DNA of 64,000 nucleotides, from positions 4,254,831 through 4,318,830 of the forward strand of contig NW_026614695.1 of the NCBI RefSeq assembly GCF_030052815.1. The letters are read 5' to 3'. Positions 57,959 to 64,000 of the stretch are shown one piece after another. The notes under the pieces were generated by a model. The model saw only the letters and a program-made list of their open reading frames with translations, did not search any database and was not told where the DNA came from. The DNA is from Hevea brasiliensis. Its lineage: Eukaryota > Streptophyta > Magnoliopsida > Malpighiales > Euphorbiaceae. The position numbers were made by a program, and so were the translations under genes. Numbering within the stretch: position 1 is the first letter of the stretch; each line of letters opens with the position of its first letter.

Positions 57959-60900
57959 TGTAACACCCCTATTGGTATAGCTTGGTATATTTCACTGTTC
58001 CGGTGACCGGTGTCGGTCCGGACAATTAATGGGATTAGGCCCACACTTAAGACAACTTGAGAAGCCATAAACAGAAATAATTAGTAATGTTTAATTAGTT
58101 AACTATAAATAAGAAAAACAGAACATAAGAGGTTAAACGAGTCGAGAGTCACAACGATGGGTGACCTCCTCGAGAACGACTATGAAGTCGTTTTAAACTC
58201 AAATTTCGAAACGTAAAATGTGACGTTGCGGTCCTTAGGGCCCTTATGAACACAGTGGAAAAGAGAAAATCACGAAAAAGAACTGTTAAGCCAGTCAAAT
58301 AATTAGGTCAGGGAGCCGGAAGAAAATATGGAATTATTTGCAAACCGGGATGAACCGGCGAGGGGCAATTTGGTCAATTGACCCAGAGTCGACTCTGACC
58401 TAATCACAAATAAACTCAGAGAAAAGAAAATTTCGGAATCGAGAATTAAATTAAAGAACTAATAGAAAAATAGAAAAAAAAAAGAGGAAAATGAAAAAGT
58501 AAAAAGGTGATGACATCATGCATGACCTCATGCATGATGTCATAAACAAATTAATTAAATAATTTATTAAATTGGATTTTTAGTCTTCTAAAAGGGATAA
58601 AGATAAAAGAAAATAAAAAGAAAAAAAAAATTTTAGAATTGTCTTCTTCTCCCATCAAGTTGCCGCCTCCCTTCTCCATAAACCCTCCATGGAAACTTCT
58701 CCATTAAAGCTTGCACTCAAGCTTTAATTTCTCCACTTAGTCTCAATAACTCCCTTAAATACCTCACTATAACTTGTAATCTCAACTTGAGAAGAAGATT
58801 GAAGGAAGAAAGGAGCACAAAAGATTGGGATTTGAGGATCTAAATAAAGGTTAGTCTCTTAACTATCAATTAGTTATTTAAATGCATCATTAGTTACTTA
58901 AATGAGTTTAGAAGTTAATGAAGTGAAATAAAAATATGTGAAGAGGACTAAACTGAAATTTCATCCAGCTTGGAGGGAGTATGATTTTGTATGGTTTGAG
59001 GGTTTTGAATGAGTGTAGAAACCTTAATTAGTTGAATGATTAGCATTAAAACCATTAAATGTAGTTAAATACAATGATTTAGTGAGATTAGGGTTTGAAT
59101 GTTAGGGTTTGTGAACCAAAATTTGGAGAAATGCATAAATGATGACTTTGACCTATTGTGAGCTGAAAAATGGTCAATAATGACCAAAGGAGATGTGTTT
59201 GAATTGTTGGAAGTGAAGCCAAATTCGGAGGTTGAATGGTTATGTTGCTGGCAGCATGACCAAACCAACTTTGAAGTACCAAATTATGAACTTAACTTGA
59301 TCAAATTACTGAACAAAGTTGGATCAAAAACCTGCCATAACCATAATTGCAGTATGAATAGTGCACGTGAACAGTAACTGTATTTTGGCTATAACTTGAG
59401 CTACAAAATTCCGATTGGGGTGATCCAAAAATGAGAATACACTTAAGACAATAAGGAACATTTTCTATGAAGGAAGTTTTGCCAAATTCCAACAGTAGAT
59501 TGACCAATAGAACAGTGCAACTTCTGAGCACTAAAATAAAAAATTGGCAATTTTGCCAAAATGACCTAAGCTTTGAGAAAATGACCAAAACCAACAAGTT
59601 TAATAACCAAAATGTGGTATGTGGGTGAAGTTGGAGTTCCCATACCTATTAAGCCTTAAAAAGTCAACAATTTGACTTGAATAGTGTAGTGAATAGTAAC
59701 CCGAAACATAAAAACTTCGAGAACGTCAAATTTAACGCAATAGAGCTAGTTAAAATGAAGTGAAATTTATTTTTGGATTTATGCTAAGTTATGGTACTGA
59801 AACACTATGAAATTGTGTGTTTCAGCTGAAAAAGACTTGGAAGCTCTGAAAGACTGAGTCAAGGCCTAGAGGCGACTCCAGTCAGGTTTGTGCACAATAA
59901 ATTTATGTAATTGTTTTCCAATTAAAAATTTGAATTGCTATACTTTATGAAGTCGCTGTGTTATTTACGAATTGTGTTGGCACTTTGTGACTACAAAAAT
60001 GACTTTGAAAATTATTTGGGATCTCTTATAAATTATTGAAAATAATTATTTTAAATTGATTTTGGATTCACACTTAGCATGACAATATCACATTTCCTCT
60101 CCATTTATGGGGTTGAGATCGTTTATTTTCCTCCCTCTCTGGCTTGCCAGTTGAGGTTGTAGATCGAATGAGTACTCATTAGCTAGCTAGCCACCTCCCT
60201 CATTGATTTCGCTTAATGGGGTTGAGATGTTTTGTCGTGGTGTACAGCACGGCATTGATCGGAAATTTTGTGTCATTGCTTAAGTTGTGTATGACTTTGG
60301 CAATACTGTGTTTATGAAATTATTTGACTAAACTGTGTTTAATAGATTATTTGACAAAATGATGTTATTATGAACATTAATATTTGTGAAATGTGATTGA
60401 GAAACATTTAAATTGTGTTTGGCAATGAATGATTTATTTATTGCATTTTAAATTTTTATTGTGCACCACTGAGTATTTTTATACTCAGTGATAGCTTATT
60501 TTGCTGTCGCAGATAAGAGTAAGGAGAAAGCACAGAGTGAGTCATTAAATCGAGGACTACTCTGATCACTTTGTACGGGTATTATTTTACACCCTTGTAA
60601 ATAATCTTGATGTAAATATAGAAATGTTATTTGTATCAATGTAAGTTGAGCAGTTGTAAATAAATTGTAATGATATTATTTTGGACTTTCTTCTGTAAAT
60701 TTAATATTTGTACATATGAAATTCCTACTTTATGCTTTGTGAATGGAATTATTAACTATTCTGAGTTGATAAATTTGATTTGGATTGTGGAACTGTTTTG
60801 AAATGAATTGATTGGAGTTGAATTGTGATTTATTGGAGATTGGAAATTGTGAAACATATTTGGGAGTGTTTTTCTCAGGTATTTGAAGAACGATTTTCTC

Positions 60901-61157
60901 CAAAAACAAACGGAACTCTGTCAAAATTTTTATAAAATTTGCGGCAAAATTTAAAATGGAAAAAATTTTTACTAGTATTTAAGCTTGAACAAATGGTTTT
61001 TAATTCTCACCAAAATGCTCACCATTTCCAAAATGTAAGAAAATGGTTTTAAAATCCCTTATAGGGTACTTAATGAGTTATCGATAGGTGAAGTTCGATA
61101 GTTCATTAAGTATTCTACGGGATCATGTTATGCCTTACAGAGGGGTAAGGTGTGACA
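57959..61157 (+). mobile_element. 3' LTR of element C
   Basis: 3199 bp, closely similar to 49885-53079. Exon-like island at 59826-59885. Double hairpin: CTGAGTAT (60469-60476) / ATACTCAG (60481-60488) and GATAGC (60490-60495) / GCTGTC (60503-60508). A stretch at 58380-58440 differs from the 5' LTR in the clustered manner described in findings. Confidence 0.95.
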
Positions 61158-61162
61158 GCACA
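61158..61162. repeat. Right target-site duplication gcaca of element C
   Basis: Exact match to 49880-49884. Confidence 0.9.
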
Positions 61163-61486
61163 AGTATGCTATAAAAAAATATAAAAAATAAATAAAAGAA
61201 GTGCACTTCCAAACTAGTTAAAAAAAAAAACGAGTTTGGAGGTAGGCACCAAAATGGGACACAATGCACTAATAAAAGTCAAACCAAATACAAAAGTCCC
61301 TATCAAAGCACTAAAGGAGGCATACTTGGCACTAAGAATCAAAATTATAAAAGGTTCTTTTTTCCCATACATAAAGAGAAAAGTAAAAAAAAAAAAAAAA
61401 TTTAGTGTGCATTGATCTTTTGCAAGATGTTTATTCTCATATTTTGCATTCCTTAAGTCATTTTTCATTAGCAGCCACATCAATTA
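61163..61486. other. Continuation of the Athila 3' region
   Basis: Resumes the sequence interrupted at 49884. No gene. A 16-nt A-run (about 61385-61400) and repeated CACTAA(A/T)(A/G) motifs are the only structure seen. Confidence 0.5.
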
Positions 61487-64000
61487 TGTCACATCTTACC
61501 CCTCTGTGAGACATAACATGATCCCATAGCATACTTAATGAATTACCAAATTTCGCCTACCGATAACCCATTAAATACACTATAAGGAATTTTAAAACAA
61601 ATTTTAACTCTTTTGAAGGTGGCGAGCACTTTTGGTAGAAATTAAAAACTTTTCTTTGAAGTTTAGGTGTAGGTAAAAATTTTGACCATTTGAATTTTTC
61701 CGCAAATCTTGTAAAAATTTCGGCAGAGTACCGGCTGTAATTAAGAAAAACAAAAAATTTTGACCTGTAGAAAAAAACACTTCTAAATAATGCATTTCAC
61801 CAATTTCAACCACTAAACAACTCAAACCAACACAACTCAGCTCAATCTTCACAATTCAAAACAAAATTGTCATCTCAAATATTTCAAATTAATTTATACA
61901 CATTGCATTCAAAATAAATATTTTGCATTCACAATTTAATTTATAGACATAAAAATCTAAAAGATAATATTATTACAATTTACTGTGCAGCTGCTCAATT
62001 TTACATTAATACAAATGACACTAAATATATTACATCAAAATAAACTACAAGGGTATCAATAAATACCTATACAAAAATCTCCAAACTGTGCTCCTCTCTT
62101 ACTATAGCAGTTCACTATGCTGTTATACCCTTTTCCCTATCCGTGACAGCAAAATTAAGCTATCGCTGAGTAAATTTTACTCAGTGGTGCAAAATGAAAA
62201 ATTAAGATGCGGTGTATAAAACATTTATTAACAAATCATAATTCAAATAATTCATAATTTCTTTTCACAATTTTCAAAGCTCATATAACATAAATTTGAT
62301 CAAACAATTTAATAAACACAGTGTTGCCAATCAATAATACCACTTAGTTCATGACACAATTTTCAAACTTTGCCGTGTTGTACACCACGACAATACAAAC
62401 TCACCCCACTAATCGAAATCAATGAGGGAGGTGGCTAGCTAGCTAATGAGTACTCATCCAAACTCACCTCAGACTGGCAAGCCAGAGAGGTAGCAAAATG
62501 ATCAAATATCAAACTCAACCCCACAAGTGGAGGAACATTGTAAGAACTGTCATGCCAAGTGTGAATAAAAAATAATTTAAAACTATAATGTTCAAATATA
62601 ATTCATACAACAATCAAATAAACTTCATTTCAAATCTCCATTTCTAAAATAGGCAACACAATTTTTCTTACATAAATTTTCCAAAGCCATAAAATCACAG
62701 ATTTATTCGCAACCCACTTATCCAAATAAATTTTCAAGTAAAAGCATTAAATATAAAAGTATTGTGCACAGACCTCATAATTAGTCTTTCCTTATTTCAC
62801 TCCTGTCGATTCCTTTCCTCTGAAGGCCCTTTTTCTACTGAAGCACACAATTAAGATGTTGCAATATTTATTCAAATTATATTTAACCATAATTTTAACA
62901 ATTGACATTTACATTTAAACTTTACTTATATAATCCCATAAATTGAATTCTTTGTGTTCTTAATTATGGTAGTTACTATTCTTTTGACCATTGGGTCAAA
63001 ATATTGACTTTCTAATGCTTAATAAGTATGTGAATTCTAATTACACCCACATATCATATTTTGAATCTTAATTTTTTTGGCATTGATTGCCAATTGAAAT
63101 TTCAAACTCCCTAAGTGACATTTCAAAATTTTAGTTTTGGTGCCCTGTTTTGCACTGCTCCATTAGTCTAGTTACTTTGGGAATTTGGCTAAGTGTTAAC
63201 GTTGTTCGTTATTACCTTAGCTTTAATTCTCCTTTTGAATCACTCCATTTGGAGTTATTTAGCCCAAGATATGGCCATTTAACTAAGGCTGGCCGAATTG
63301 GTGTTACCCAGAATTTTTGGGCACTTTATTGGTTCTGGCAGTTTTGGGCAACTAACTTTGGGTGGCAATTTCACTTGGTTATGGGCAGAATTTGGGTTGG
63401 TGTTCTTTATGAAAGATGTAGTGCTATGTAATACCTTTCCAATGCCACAAAAATCAGGTCATTTGGACCTATCTAGCCCAAGTTATGACTAACTGTTCAT
63501 TTGGTCATTTTGGTACAGTGGCAATGCACAATATCCAGGTTTGACCTAATTGTTCACTATTTAAATGTCATTTTCTGGGCATAGTTTCTAAATGAAAAAT
63601 GTGTCATTAAGAGTTTATTTTCATTCCCAATTGGCCTCACACCAATTGGGTTAATAAAATTTCAATTTTGGTCCCTGAAAGGGACTTAGGTCAAACTGCC
63701 AGATTGGGACCGCTAACCAATCCGAATTGTATTTTGTTTCAACTCATTCCAACACATCACAATTAGTCCCAATTGACCATTTTTAACCTCAATTATTCTC
63801 AATTGCATCAATTGACCATTTCTTCCAATTTTTCTCCTAATTTCAAGAACACAAGAACCCTAATTTCAATAATTCATTCAACTAATGAATTAAAGTGCAT
63901 CACCTTATTCTACATACTTAATTCAACTTTTCTACCACTTTAATTCCATCAAATTCAAACAATTTTAGTCCCCCTTAATGCTGGCCGAATTTTACAAGTT
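61487..64000 (-). mobile_element. Minus-strand LTR of another chromovirus, truncated by the window end
   Basis: On the plus strand it begins TGTCACATCTTACCCC, the reverse of an LTR 3' end. The double hairpin (about 62142-62186: CTGAGTAA / TTACTCAG, GATAGC / GCTGTC), the exon-like island (62774-62837) and the ~200-bp degenerate units (63180-63660) follow in order. The rest would lie beyond 64000, so solo LTR or full element cannot be decided. The frames 63150-63492 are within LTR sequence and not genes. Confidence 0.85.

Larger units (their letters stand above)
49885..61157 (+). mobile_element. Element C: nearly complete Tekay-type chromovirus
   Basis: 11.27 kb with LTRs of 3195 and 3199 bp, both TGTAACACCC to GTGTGACA, flanked by gcaca. 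All domains of an autonomous element are present in order, with few lesions in pol. It is the best reference in the window for the decayed copies. Insertion into the Athila 3' region makes it younger than that element. Confidence 0.95.

Noticed and set aside
63150..63492. Overlapping frames of 93 and 64 codons near the window end
   Set aside because: They lie in LTR units on the strand opposite to the element and have no domain.

Overview
This window is plant nuclear DNA, almost certainly from a eudicot, and consists almost entirely of nested LTR retrotransposons. The evidence is several Ty3/gypsy elements whose pol ends in a chromodomain (Tekay/Del-type chromoviruses) primed by initiator tRNA-Met, an Athila-type element, a plant mobile domain fragment, a LINE tail, and very AT-rich spacers. 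I see no intact host gene, rRNA or tRNA gene, and no bacterial-style features. The species cannot be named from this sequence.

Layout. 1-2439: 3' half of a decayed chromovirus pol (RT, RNase H, integrase, chromodomain) whose integrase carries a 74-nt intron-like insert. 2440-5547: its long LTR, followed by an inverted, truncated LTR of the same family (5550-7897), making a large imperfect palindrome. 7898-8586: minus-strand plant mobile domain pseudogene, cut by a solo LTR (8587-12507, TSD gaaaa) that carries an internal inverted rearrangement. 13419-17001: a minus-strand solo LTR (TSD gaaat) inside another old repeat, possibly a Ty1/copia LTR. 18159-41190: element A, an old complete chromovirus whose 3' LTR is split by element B (29211-40369, TSD ttgat), a younger non-autonomous chimera. 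41191-49884: a block of older remnants: a possible LTR, a LINE 3' end, a CACTA-like repeat field, a small SINE, and the 3' part of an Athila element. 49885-61157: element C (TSD gcaca), the best preserved chromovirus, inserted in the Athila 3' region. 61487-64000: another minus-strand LTR running off the window.

How the parts relate. A, C and element 1 each have, or had, the order gag (CA, double zinc motif), protease, RT, RNase H, integrase (HHCC, DDE, GPY), chromodomain, then an AAATTTCG/CGAAATTT inverted repeat and a polypurine tract. A and C begin with a PBS matching initiator tRNA-Met; element 1's 5' end is outside the window. B keeps LTRs, PBS, gag ends, the integrase 3' part and PPT but has lost CA, RT and RNase H, so it would need proteins supplied in trans.

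Most notable observations: (1) a candidate in-frame spliceosomal intron inside integrase in one chromovirus lineage, with a same-length relative inside B and none in A or C; (2) a 60-64 nt exon-like island between an acceptor-like and a donor-like site, conserved in all five divergent LTR families inspected apart from the element 1 family; (3) a tandem double hairpin in the LTRs with compensatory changes; (4) differences between the paired LTRs of B and of C that cluster at CNG trinucleotides as small scrambles, which looks more like long-read base-calling error at methylated sites than mutation; (5) LTR inversions with identical flanking duplications.
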